Assembly: GCF_011170125.1 (NCBI RefSeq)
Contig: NZ_BLLN01000003.1
Span: forward strand, 1,560,501 to 1,624,500
Origin: Streptomyces diastaticus subsp. diastaticus
GTDB taxonomy: Bacteria; Actinomycetota; Actinomycetes; Streptomycetales; Streptomycetaceae
Direction: 5' to 3'
DNA: 64,000 nt
Shown here one piece after another: positions 46,105 to 55,898 of this stretch (position 1 is its first letter; every line of letters starts with the position of its first letter). The position numbers and the translations under genes were made by a program. The notes under the pieces were generated by a model. That model saw nothing but the letters and a program-made list of their open reading frames with translations. It was not told where the DNA came from and made no database searches.

Positions 46105-46953
46105 TCAGTCCTGCCGCACCGGCGTCGCCGGGACGATGTCGTGGGCCTTCTGCACGAGGGCGGGGCGGCGCCCGTCGTTGAGTTCCCGGTCCCATTGGGC
46201 GGCGACCTGGTCGCGCGCCTGTGGCTCCATCTCCTCGGGGAGCAGGTGGCGGTAGCGCCTGTCCTCGCCGAGCAGCACCCGGACCGTGGTGGCGTACACC
46301 GGCTCCGGGTCGTACTGCTCGTGCGGGAACGCGAGCCGCTCGTAGTCGAAGAGGCGCCCGGCGGGGTCGTCGCGCCACTCCTTCCACGTCTCGAACATGG
46401 TGTCGTTGAAGCCGGTGAGGAACGGGCCCGGGTTGATCGTGGCGACCGTGACGCCGAACTCGGCCAGCTCCTGGTCGAGCGCGTCCGCGAACGCCTCCAC
46501 CGCGTGTTTGGAAGCCGCGTAGGCGCCCGTGAACGGATCGACGGTGAGCCCGGCCACCGACGACATGAAGACGATCCGGCCGCTGCCCCGCTCGGCCATC
46601 CGCTTGGCGAGGGGCTGGGTCAGCAGGACGGGGCCGATGACGTTGACCTCGAACTGGCGGCGGAGGCGTGCGGCGGGGATGTCCACGGTCGAGCCGCCCT
46701 CGGCGACACCGGCGTTGTTGAGCAGCACCTCGACGTCCCAGTCGAGCGCGCGGGCCGGGTCGCCCGGGTCGGTGACGTCGAGCTTCTCCACCCGCAGCGT
46801 CACACCCCGCTCCCGGGCCTCCGCCCGTACCGGGCTGACCTGGGCGATGATCTCCACACCCGCGATCACGTCGTGCCCACCCGCCGCGAGCCGCAGCGCG
46901 ACCTCCTTGCCGAAGCCGCTGCCCGCTCCCGTGATGAGGATCGTTCCCGCCAT
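46105..46953 (-). CDS. Short-chain dehydrogenase/reductase
   Basis: A 282-residue classical SDR: cofactor loop TGAGSGFG (residues 8-15), NNAGVAEGG, catalytic Ser in MSSVAGL and YAASK (Tyr-x-x-x-Lys). The start ATG at 46953 follows a GG-rich site. The extended C-terminal 100 residues are unlike minimal SDRs and may shape substrate binding. It is a single gene and the substrate is unknown. Confidence 0.9.
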   Translation of the reverse strand: MAGTILITGAGSGFGKEVALRLAAGGHDVIAGVEIIAQVSPVRAEARERGVTLRVEKLDVTDPGDPARALDWDVEVLLNNAGVAEGGSTVDIPAARLRRQFEVNVIGPVLLTQPLAKRMAERGSGRIVFMSSVAGLTVDPFTGAYAASKHAVEAFADALDQELAEFGVTVATINPGPFLTGFNDTMFETWKEWRDDPAGRLFDYERLAFPHEQYDPEPVYATTVRVLLGEDRRYRHLLPEEMEPQARDQVAAQWDRELNDGRRPALVQKAHDIVPATPVRQD

Positions 46954-47190
46954 CGCCGTCCCGCCTTTCCGGCCCTCGCCGTCCGTGTCCTTGGCGCCGC
47001 CGCCACGAGAGGTGGGCCTGGGCCGACGATAAGGGCGCCGCCGCGAAGGTGCGCCGGGGGAGCGGGCCGGCCGGGTGACACGGGGGCCCGTTCGAGGGGC
47101 GGCCGCGGTGTGGGACAGGACCACGCGGCCGAGGGGCGGGCGGCCGGGAGCGCTTCCGTCCGGGCAAAAGCGCTCCGGGAGCGTGCGCGT

Positions 47191-47238
47191 CGCGGCCCGG
47201 CCGCCCGCCCCGGGGACGGGACGGGCGGCCGGGCCGCG
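47191..47238 (-). terminator. Terminator behind glpK
   Basis: CGCGGCCCGGCCGCCCG (47191-47207) and CGGGCGGCCGGGCCGCG (47222-47238) form a perfect 17-bp GC stem with a 14-base loop, 22 bp after the glpK stop on the minus strand. A second smaller stem, GGAGCGCTT/AAGCGCTCC (47147-47155, 47168-47176), lies beyond it. Confidence 0.85.
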
Positions 47239-47259
47239 GAGCCGGTGGCGGGCTCGCTG

Positions 47260-48777
<1,518 letters not shown>

Positions 48778-48804
48778 GGTGTCTCGCCTCTCCGGCAGGT
48801 GCCG

Positions 48805-49650
48805 TCAGTCCTGGGGTTCGGGGACGCGTCCCACGGGTTCGGGTTCCGCCGAGGGCATGAATCGCTCGATCATGAACTTGTACATCCCCGCCCCGATCAC
48901 CCCGCCGACCAGCGGGCCCACGATGGGCACCCAGAAGTAGAGGTTTCCGTACTGGTCGCGCCACGCGTCGTCGTATCCGGTGAGGAAGCTCGCGAGTCGC
49001 GGGCCGAAGTCGCGGGCCGGGTTGATCGCGTACCCGGCGTTGGTGCCGAACGCCATGCCGATGGCGACCACGACCAGGCCGATGACGAACGGGGCCAGGT
49101 TGGCACCGGGCGGCGTGTTGAGCAGGTCGGTGAGGGCCATGATGAGCAGCAGCAGGATGGCGGTGCCGATCACCTGGTCCCGGAAGGCGCCCCACTCCGA
49201 CACCGGCAGCCCCGGGTTGCCGTTGGACGGCAGCGTGGAGAAGACGATCTGCGTCGTGAAGGTGTGCAGGGGATCGGCCTTGGCCAGGGCCTCGCTGTAG
49301 TTCCAGCGGACCAGGAGCGCGGCGACGAACGCACCCGCCGTCTGGGCCAGGCTGTAGGGCAGCACCTTCGCCCAGGGGAAGCCCCGGAACGTGGCCAGGG
49401 CCACCGTCACCGCGGGGTTGATGTGGGCACCGCTCAGCCGGGCCGCCACGTAGACGCCCAGGGTGACGCCCAGGCCCCACGCCCACGCGATGCTGTCGTG
49501 ATCCCCGAGGCCGCCCGGCGGGTCGGTCAGAGCACCGCCCGCGATCACCTGGGCCACCACACCGCAACCGAAAAGAATGAGGATCATCGTGCCGACGAAC
49601 TCCGCCGACAACTCTCGCAAAAGTCCCGACTTCGTACTGGGCCCACCCAT
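48805..49650 (-). CDS. glpF: Glycerol uptake facilitator (MIP family)
   Basis: A 281-residue aquaglyceroporin with six membrane segments and the two pore motifs HINPAVT and AINPARD. Asp after the second NPA-Arg marks a glycerol rather than water channel. FGCGVVAQVIAGGAL near the N-terminus is typical. The C-terminal 20 residues are acidic and cytoplasmic. The ATG at 49650 follows GGAGAGCGAGC. No IclR (GylR-like) regulator gene adjoins, unlike the gyl operon of S. coelicolor. Confidence 0.94.
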   Translation of the reverse strand: MGGPSTKSGLLRELSAEFVGTMILILFGCGVVAQVIAGGALTDPPGGLGDHDSIAWAWGLGVTLGVYVAARLSGAHINPAVTVALATFRGFPWAKVLPYSLAQTAGAFVAALLVRWNYSEALAKADPLHTFTTQIVFSTLPSNGNPGLPVSEWGAFRDQVIGTAILLLLIMALTDLLNTPPGANLAPFVIGLVVVAIGMAFGTNAGYAINPARDFGPRLASFLTGYDDAWRDQYGNLYFWVPIVGPLVGGVIGAGMYKFMIERFMPSAEPEPVGRVPEPQD

Positions 49651-50297
49651 CGAAGCTCGCTCTCCGCCGCCGTACCGGCTGTCGACTACCCGAGCAGTGG
49701 GAGCGTATGGTTCCGCGTCAATCTGCGCATACCGGGACGAACTTTGTAGGGCGGACGAGTGAAGTGCCGGAAGGGGGCCCGGCCGCTCAGGTGGCGTCCG
49801 GCACCGGCACCCCGGCGGGCGCCGGGGTGTGTGCCCCGCGGCGCCGCAGGGTCTCCTCGTCGGTGCGGGCGTCGTGCGTCACGAGCCTGGACAGGGCGGC
49901 GGTGGGCAGGCCCGCCCAAGGCGAGGCAGGCGAGGCCGCCGGTCCGGATGGCGGAGCGGGTGCCGGTCCAGCCCGCCATCACCCCGCCCGCGCCTGGCCG
50001 AGCTGGGGGCCGATGCCGCAGGAGGGGATCTCGGTCCCGGTCAGACGCCCGCCGACGCCCCGCCGTGCAGCCCGGAGGCCGCGAGCAGGCCCAGCCGACC
50101 GCGCCCATCGCCCCGACCGTCAAGCGGTCCGGGTGCCTCTGCCCGGCCCGTCCCGGACCCGGCCGACCTCCCCAATCGCCCACATCGTGACATTCGCCCC
50201 ATAGCGGTACGCTGGTTCGGACGGTGCCGCCGGGGGTGACGCTGCCCCACGTCCGGGCACCGGTACAGGCGCCCAGTCCCACCACGCGGGAGGAACC
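49651..50297. other. Intergenic region with a probable gene relic on the minus strand
   Basis: No intact gene. On the minus strand, from about 50040 to a stop near 49790, pieces GTEIPSCGIGPQLGQARAG, VMAGWTGTRSAIRTGGLACL and, after a one-base shift, GLPTAALSRLVTHDARTDE read like the membrane-protein end of a transporter. In-frame stops and shifts break it. I cannot name the family with confidence. The last 80 bp should hold the promoter of the repeat-protein operon. Confidence 0.4.
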
Positions 50298-50768
50298 ATG
50301 ACCAACCCCGAGCAGGACCGGAAGCAGCAGGAAGGCCCGGCGGACGGGGGCGCGGCGGGGACGCCGGGCGTCCACGACGGCGGTGCGGACGGGGCGGCCG
50401 AGGGGCCCGCGGACGGCGGCGCCGCCGGTACGCCGGGCGTCCACGACGGCGGTGCCGACGGCGGCGCCGAGGGCCCGGCCGACGGTGGTGCGGCGGGTAC
50501 GCCCGGTGTCCATGACGGGGGTGCGGACGGGGCGGCGGAAGGTCCCGCGGACGGGGGCGCGGCGGGGACGCCGGGCGTCCACGACGGCGGTGCGGACGGT
50601 GCCGCCGAGGGGCCCGCGGACGGCGGGGCCGCCGGTACGCCGGGCGTCCACGACGGTGGTGCGGACGGGGCGGCGGAAGGTCCCGCGGACGGGGGCGCGG
50701 CGGGGACGCCGGGCGTCCACGACGGTGGTGCCGACGGCAGCGCCGACGGGCCCGGCCGAGGCCGTTGA
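50298..50768 (+). CDS. Acidic Gly/Ala/Asp-rich protein of six 23-residue repeats
   Basis: A 156-residue protein: an 11-residue leader (MTNPEQDRKQQ), six near-perfect copies of EGPADGGAAGTPGVHDGGAD plus three residues (23 in all), and a short tail GPGRGR. Each repeat holds one His, two Pro and three Asp, with no Arg, Lys, Cys or aromatic residue. The copies are almost identical in protein but differ at many third codon positions, so the peptide sequence has been kept by selection. The ATG at 50298 follows GGAGGAACC. Its TGA overlaps the TTG start of a JmjC oxygenase gene. It may be that enzyme's substrate or a RiPP-like precursor; it could also be a structural low-complexity protein. Confidence 0.8.
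   Translation: MTNPEQDRKQQEGPADGGAAGTPGVHDGGADGAAEGPADGGAAGTPGVHDGGADGGAEGPADGGAAGTPGVHDGGADGAAEGPADGGAAGTPGVHDGGADGAAEGPADGGAAGTPGVHDGGADGAAEGPADGGAAGTPGVHDGGADGSADGPGRGR
50299..50760 (+). repeat. Six tandem 69-bp coding repeats
   Basis: From about 50331 to 50744 the DNA consists of six in-frame 69-bp units encoding the 23-residue repeat. Units 1 and 4, and 4 and 6, are closest; others differ by many synonymous changes (for example GGG/GGC/GGT for the same Gly). No unit is frameshifted, which argues against a neutral satellite. Confidence 0.85.
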
Positions 50769-51979
50769 CGCCCTCCCGGACCACGCGTGAGGACCCCGGC
50801 GTCGACGGCACCGGGGTCCTCGAAACGCGTCTGACCGGGCTGACCCGCGAGGAGTTCGCCCGCGACGTCTGGGCACGCACCGCGCTGCTCACCCGCCGGG
50901 CCGGTGACTTCGCCGATCTGTTCTCGGCCGGCGCCGTCGACGAGCTGATCGCCCGCCGAGGACTGCGCACCCCCTTCCTGCGCGTGGCCAGGAGCGGAGC
51001 CACGCTCCCCGACTCCGCCTTCACCGGGCCCGCCGGCGTCGGCGCCACCATCGCCGACCAACTCGACGACACCGCCCTGTGGCGCGAGTTCGCCGACGGC
51101 GCCACCCTCGTCCTCCAGGCCCTCCACCGGACCTGGGAGCCGGTCGCGGCGTTCTGCGCCGGGCTCAGCACGGAACTGGGGCACCCCGTCCAGGCCAACG
51201 CCTACGTCACCCCGCCGCAGAGCCGCGGCTTCGACGACCACTACGACGTCCACGACGTCTTCGTCCTCCAGATCGAGGGCACCAAGCGCTGGTCCGTCCA
51301 CCGGCCCGTCCACCCCGACCCGCTCCGCGACCAGCCCTGGACCGATCGCCGGACCGCCGTCGCCGAGGCGGCCGAGGGCGAGCCCTACCTCGACACCGTG
51401 CTCGAACCCGGCGACGTCCTCTACCTCCCCCGGGGCTGGCTGCACGCCGCCCGGGCACAGGGCGAGGTCTCGGTCCACCTGACCCTCGGCGTGCACACCT
51501 GGACGAGGTACGCCCTGGCCGAGCACCTCGCGCAGGCCGCCCTGGCCGTGCTGCGCGAGGACCCCGCGCTGCGCGGCACGCTGCCGCTGGGCGTGGACGG
51601 CCCCGACGGTGAACTCGACCTGGTGCGTGAACGCCTGGCCGCCGCCGTGACCCGGGCCGATCCCGCCCCGCTCTTCCACCGGGCCCGGCGCGCGCAGGGC
51701 CGCCCCGCCCCCCTGGGGCCGCTGGCGCAGCTCGCGGCCGTCGACAGGCTCGGCCCCGGCACGTCCGTACGCCTGCGCCCCGCGCTCGCCCCACGGCTGG
51801 AGGGCGGACGCCTCACCACCCGGGTCGGCTGGCTCGACTTGCCGGACGACGAACTCCCCTCGGTGGCAAGGCTGCTCGACGGCGTGGCGCGTCCCGCCGG
51901 AGAACTCGGCGTCCCCCTCGTCGCGCGGCTGCTGCGGGCGGGTGTCCTGGTCCCCGGCGAGCAGGGCCCGCCGCTGTGA
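50765..51979 (+). CDS. JmjC/cupin_4 (ROX-type) 2-oxoglutarate oxygenase
   Basis: A 404-residue protein of the ribosomal-oxygenase class (YcfD, MINA53, NO66), which hydroxylate Arg or His residues of proteins using Fe(II), 2-oxoglutarate and oxygen. The iron triad is visible: His159 and Asp161 in FDDHYDVHDVFVLQIEG, and His227 in PRGWLHAARA. The C-terminal 120 residues fit the winged-helix part of ROX proteins. The start is TTG 50765, overlapping the stop of the repeat-protein gene; its own stop overlaps the next start (GTGA). The tight coupling to a His-containing repeat protein suggests the target. Confidence 0.9.
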   Translation: MTPSRTTREDPGVDGTGVLETRLTGLTREEFARDVWARTALLTRRAGDFADLFSAGAVDELIARRGLRTPFLRVARSGATLPDSAFTGPAGVGATIADQLDDTALWREFADGATLVLQALHRTWEPVAAFCAGLSTELGHPVQANAYVTPPQSRGFDDHYDVHDVFVLQIEGTKRWSVHRPVHPDPLRDQPWTDRRTAVAEAAEGEPYLDTVLEPGDVLYLPRGWLHAARAQGEVSVHLTLGVHTWTRYALAEHLAQAALAVLREDPALRGTLPLGVDGPDGELDLVRERLAAAVTRADPAPLFHRARRAQGRPAPLGPLAQLAAVDRLGPGTSVRLRPALAPRLEGGRLTTRVGWLDLPDDELPSVARLLDGVARPAGELGVPLVARLLRAGVLVPGEQGPPL

Positions 51980-52872
51980 CGCGGCCGCCCCGCTTCTTCT
52001 GCGCCGCCGCGGCCCGCCACCGGGGCGACCCGCTGGCGGGGACCGCCCCGTTCGGCCTCGTCTGGGTCCTCATCGAGTACCCGGGCGGCTGGCCGCCCAA
52101 CGGGTTCGACGGCCTGGACCTGGAACCGGGCGTCAAGGCACTGGTGTTCTCCGCCGCCCAGGCGGTCAGGGCCCGCATCCTCCTGATCAGACGCCACGGC
52201 CGCCGCAGCCCCGGGGGGCCGTGGCGCTGGGCCGTCCTGCGGTACGGCGGCTCCGGCGGCCACCGCCAGCGGTGGGGCACCTGGAGCCAGGACGAGGACC
52301 TGGCGGGGATCGTCGCCGCCCTCGGCGCGCCGGGCGAGACGGGTCTGCCACCGGCCGTCCTCGTCTGCACGCACGGCCTCCACGACACCTGTTGTGCGAT
52401 GCGAGGCCGGCCCGCCGCCCGCGCCCTGAGCGAGCGTCGGCCGGAACTCGTGTGGGAGTCGACCCACGTCGGCGGCGACCGGTTCGCCGCCAACGTGGTC
52501 GTCCTGCCCGACGGCGTCTACTACGGCGGACTCGACGCCGCCTCGTCCGTCACTGCGGTCGAGGAACACCTCGCCGACCGCGTCCACGCCGACCACCTGC
52601 GCGGCTACACCGACCTGGTCCCGGCGCAGCAGGTCGCCGTCGCCGCCGCGCTCCAGCACCTCGGCCCGGCCGGCCGGCACGCCTGGGCCGTCACCGCCAC
52701 CACCCGCCTCGGCGACCTCTGGCACGTCCAGCTCGCCGGGCGGCCGCCACACCCTTTGACGGTCGAGGTGGAGGTCCGCTCCGCCCGCACGCCCCCACGC
52801 CAACTGACCTGCCGAGGACTGGCGCCGAGCTCGGCGGTCGTCCACGAGGCCACCTCACTGCGCCTGGGCTGA
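51976..52872 (+). CDS. Suc_Fer-like (sucrase/ferredoxin-like) thioredoxin-fold protein
   Basis: A 298-residue protein with the Suc_Fer signature: FFCAAAARHRGDPLAGTAP at the N-terminus, VCTHGLHDTCCAMRG and LVWESTHVGGDRFAANVVVLPDGVYYG. The CxxxxxxxCC and downstream His/Cys pattern is that of thioredoxin-like [2Fe-2S] proteins. The GTG start at 51976 overlaps the JmjC stop. It could supply electrons or help assemble or protect the iron site of its neighbour; this is inferred only from linkage. Such genes are common singletons in Streptomyces. Confidence 0.87.
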   Translation: MTRPPRFFCAAAARHRGDPLAGTAPFGLVWVLIEYPGGWPPNGFDGLDLEPGVKALVFSAAQAVRARILLIRRHGRRSPGGPWRWAVLRYGGSGGHRQRWGTWSQDEDLAGIVAALGAPGETGLPPAVLVCTHGLHDTCCAMRGRPAARALSERRPELVWESTHVGGDRFAANVVVLPDGVYYGGLDAASSVTAVEEHLADRVHADHLRGYTDLVPAQQVAVAAALQHLGPAGRHAWAVTATTRLGDLWHVQLAGRPPHPLTVEVEVRSARTPPRQLTCRGLAPSSAVVHEATSLRLG

Positions 52873-53049
52873 CTTCTCACCTTCTCGACGGCGAACGCGC
52901 TGCCGCACGCGCCGATCGCCGGGCCCCCACGCCGACGAAGCCCCGCTTCGCGTGGCCGGACGCCGCTGGCCTGCCCTCTCCCCGCCGCCCTCGGCGCGTA
53001 TGATCCTCTTCGCGCAGCGCGAGGGGAGGGGGCGCGGTATGTCGTTCCG

Positions 53050-54426
53050 ATGGCAAACCCCGAAGACCTGGAGCACCTGGCGAAGCTCCTGGACGGACGC
53101 GGTGGTCTGGAAGAGCGCCTGGACGAGGCGTTCACCCGGGCCTCACAGCTCGGGGTGAGTGGGCACTTGACCGCGCTGAAGCCGATGAGGCCCTGGGCCC
53201 GCGACCAGGCCAGGGACCTACGGATGAGAGCCCTCCGCCTGCGCCTGGAGAACGGCGACCCGACGGCCGGGCTGCTGATGGCGGGTGCCACCCGCGAGGA
53301 TCTGGAGAAGGCCGGCCCGCAGATCAGCCCCGAGACGTGCCTACTGGCCAACTCGGTTGCCGCCAGCGTCGATCCGGAGGCCGAAGGGCTGGCGCGCCGG
53401 AAGGGCGAGATGTTCGGCGACTGGATCGTGCGCCTCGAGGCCCACGCGCTCCTGAAGATCCCGGGCCTGGAGATCCACGAGAAGACCCTCGCCGAGATGA
53501 TCAGCGCAGGGAGCGACGCTCTCAACGTCGCCGCCGCGACACAGACGGCGGTGGGGAGCGGCTTCTCGCTGGCCAACGTGCAGTGGGGGAACTCGGTGAA
53601 GACGGGCAGAATCCGCCCGATGAAAGCCGGCCTTGAGGCGAGCTGGCTCGCCAGGGACCGTAGCCCCTTCCTGCGTCGCGCGGGCCTGATCCTCCAGAAG
53701 TACGACCCGCCAATTCGCTCGTTGTCCGCTCCCGGAAGCTGGCTGCCCGGGCAGCTCGGCAACATGGCCGGCCGGAGTTCTCTGTATCAGACGACGGCCA
53801 ACGTGCCCTTCGCGTCCGGTGTCCTGGCAGACCGCTGGGGCAGAGGGCTGGACACGGCACGCCGTAACCGCTTGATGAACACTCGATTTCTGCGCTTCAC
53901 CCCCAACCAGGCTCTCAACTTCTTCGTAGGCTCCGACGAGATCGCGAAGCTGCACGGAGGTACGACGCATTCGGGGCAGGCCGTCAGCAGGGCGGGACAG
54001 GCAAGTCTCCTGAAGGTCGGCCGGAGCGGCGGTTTCCGTGCCGCCGTGAAGACCGCCGGTCTGTGGCGAGGGGCAGGTGTGGCCGGGTCGCTGACGGCGA
54101 CCGGCTTCTCCGTCGCCAACATCGTCACCATGGACCACGGGAAGGAGTGGAAGAAGAGCACGGCCGGCTACGTGGCCAACTACGCGGAGGCCGGATTCAA
54201 CGCCTCTCTGACCGCCGCGACGGTGGCTCCCAACCCGGTCACCATCGGCCTCGCCGTAGGCACCGGCATCGTCTACGGCGGGCTGAAAGTGGTCGAACGC
54301 TGGGACGGCGTCAAGGAAGGCGCCGGCAGGGTGGGGGAGTGGGCCGCGGAGAAGCTGGATGATGCCACCGAGGGGCTCGTGGACGGTGCGAAGAAGATCA
54401 GCAGTGCGCTCAATCCGTTCGACTAG
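53050..54426 (+). CDS. Unrecognised 458-residue protein with C-terminal hydrophobic segments
   Basis: No family recognised. The N-terminal 110 residues are helical and charged (LDGRGGLEERLDEAFTRAS, RPWARDQARDLRMRALRLRL). Two hydrophobic stretches follow late: AGVAGSLTATGFSVANIVTM (about 338-357) and SLTAATVAPNPVTIGLAVGTGIVYGG (about 387-412), then an amphipathic tail ending ISSALNPFD. The tail style recalls actinomycete secreted-effector or pore-like proteins. The ATG 53050 is 18 bases from the GGGGAGGGGG site, so the start is uncertain. TATGAT (52999-53004) may be the -10. A small partner gene follows 68 bp downstream. Confidence 0.7.
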   Translation: MANPEDLEHLAKLLDGRGGLEERLDEAFTRASQLGVSGHLTALKPMRPWARDQARDLRMRALRLRLENGDPTAGLLMAGATREDLEKAGPQISPETCLLANSVAASVDPEAEGLARRKGEMFGDWIVRLEAHALLKIPGLEIHEKTLAEMISAGSDALNVAAATQTAVGSGFSLANVQWGNSVKTGRIRPMKAGLEASWLARDRSPFLRRAGLILQKYDPPIRSLSAPGSWLPGQLGNMAGRSSLYQTTANVPFASGVLADRWGRGLDTARRNRLMNTRFLRFTPNQALNFFVGSDEIAKLHGGTTHSGQAVSRAGQASLLKVGRSGGFRAAVKTAGLWRGAGVAGSLTATGFSVANIVTMDHGKEWKKSTAGYVANYAEAGFNASLTAATVAPNPVTIGLAVGTGIVYGGLKVVERWDGVKEGAGRVGEWAAEKLDDATEGLVDGAKKISSALNPFD

Positions 54427-54494
54427 CAGCGGCGTGCCAGGGCGCCGCATGGACCAAAAGGCACCGTGATGGCAAGCAGTAGTCAGGAGTACGA

Positions 54495-55109
54495 GTGGCC
54501 GTCGCGAGGAAGATCAGGGGTCGCGTGGTGAGGTTCGAGCTGATGGCGTACGGGAATGACGACAAGGCCCGTGATGCCAAAGAAGGGCTCCGTGGAGAGG
54601 TGGGAACCTTCGGGCAGGTACGTGTCGAGCACACCAAAACCTACCGGCGGGTGGGCGACGGCATGGACACCGTCAGGCTGAGCGGCCCCGCCTTTCCGTT
54701 GACGGTTTTTCGGGGGAGGCGCAGGAATGGTCAGCCTTCGTTGTCGAAGGCGGAGCTGACTCTTGACGGGGACCCGGCGGAACTGCGATTCAATGCGCGT
54801 GCCCTCCGTAAGCAGAGTCGTGCCCTGCGTGTCGACTACGGCGGGAGGGAGTACGTCTACTCCTCGGACGGGATGGGTAAACCGAACTCCTTGGTTCGGG
54901 ACGGCGTACGCGTCGCCCTGCGACTCGGCGAGTTCGTTCCGTCGCTCGGCGTGGGCCGGATCGGTGAGGTGGTGGGGCCGGGTGACGCCGTGGACCTGGC
55001 GATCGCCATCGTCCTGGAGGAGGTGGACACCGATCTGCTCACTGTGACCGGGACCGCTCTGTCCTCTCCCTTCGCTCTCCTGCACCACCTCTCGGACACA
55101 GCGGAATAG
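54495..55109 (+). CDS. Unrecognised 204-residue protein, partner of the 458-residue protein
   Basis: The GTG at 54495 has an excellent site (CAGGAG five bases before). The N-terminal half is basic and beta-rich (LSGPAFPLTVFRGRRRNGQP, KAELTLDGDPAELRFNARAL); the C-terminal half is acidic and helical (DAVDLAIAIVLEEVDTDLL, ALSSPFALLHHLSDT). No family recognised. A paralogue on the opposite strand at 55583-57080 shares both halves, which shows the gene is real and has been duplicated. The pair with the 458-residue protein could be an effector and chaperone or immunity protein; that is conjecture. Confidence 0.75.
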   Translation: MAVARKIRGRVVRFELMAYGNDDKARDAKEGLRGEVGTFGQVRVEHTKTYRRVGDGMDTVRLSGPAFPLTVFRGRRRNGQPSLSKAELTLDGDPAELRFNARALRKQSRALRVDYGGREYVYSSDGMGKPNSLVRDGVRVALRLGEFVPSLGVGRIGEVVGPGDAVDLAIAIVLEEVDTDLLTVTGTALSSPFALLHHLSDTAE

Positions 55110-55276
55110 GCGACCGAGAGGGGAGTGGCAGGCGGTGAAGCGCGAAGCCGCGCATCGCGCACGAGGCATGGAGCAGGCGCACCGGACGGAGAGGCTGAGC
55201 CTGCCGGAGGCGCTGGACCGGGAGAGGCCCGGGCGCAGAGCGAGGTTCGGTCAGTACGTCACCGCGCCTGGCCGCA

Positions 55277-55322
55277 CGCGCCTCCCTCACCTTCGGGGAG
55301 AACCGGGGATGAGGGAGGCGCG
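55277..55322. terminator. Hairpin in the intergenic region between the two paralogues
   Basis: CGCGCCTCCCTCA (55277-55289) and TGAGGGAGGCGCG (55310-55322) form a perfect 13-bp stem with a 20-base loop. It lies 168 bp past the rightward gene. The rest of 55110-55582 shows no gene; it is somewhat lower in GC than the surroundings. Confidence 0.6.
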
Positions 55323-55898
55323 CGCGGCCAGGGGTGCTCCCGAGCGGCACAATTCGACGGTGCCGAGCGCTCTCGCACTCCCGTCAAACTCGTGCTGCAT
55401 GGGGACGTGAGGGTAGGACATCAGCTCCCCCACAGCGAGGACACCTACAACCACCACGGCTGAACACCACACTCGGCGGCCAGCCATCCATCAGCCGCGT
55501 CAACAACCCTGCGGGTCAATACACCTGGGAGAACGCCGCCACCGTGTCGCTCTGGGCCGTCCGGCGACCCGAACCAAACCGTTCACTTCTCCTGATCTCC
55601 CGTGTCGGACAGGTAGTGCATGAGGGCGAACGGCGAGGACATCGCGGTCCCGACCAAGGTCAGGACGTCGGTGTCCACCTCTTCCAGAACTATGGCGATT
55701 GCCAAGTCCACCGCGTCGACCGAACCGGTCGCCGTGCCGGGGCTGACGTAGCCGGTGGGCGGCATGTGCCGGGAGATCTCGATCTCGACCTTGGCGCCCT
55801 CGCGCTCCAAGACCCTCGGCTTGCCCGGACGTTCCACCGAGTAGACGTACGTCCGGCGCTCGTAGGCGATGTGCAGGCGCCGCGCCTCCTTACACAGG

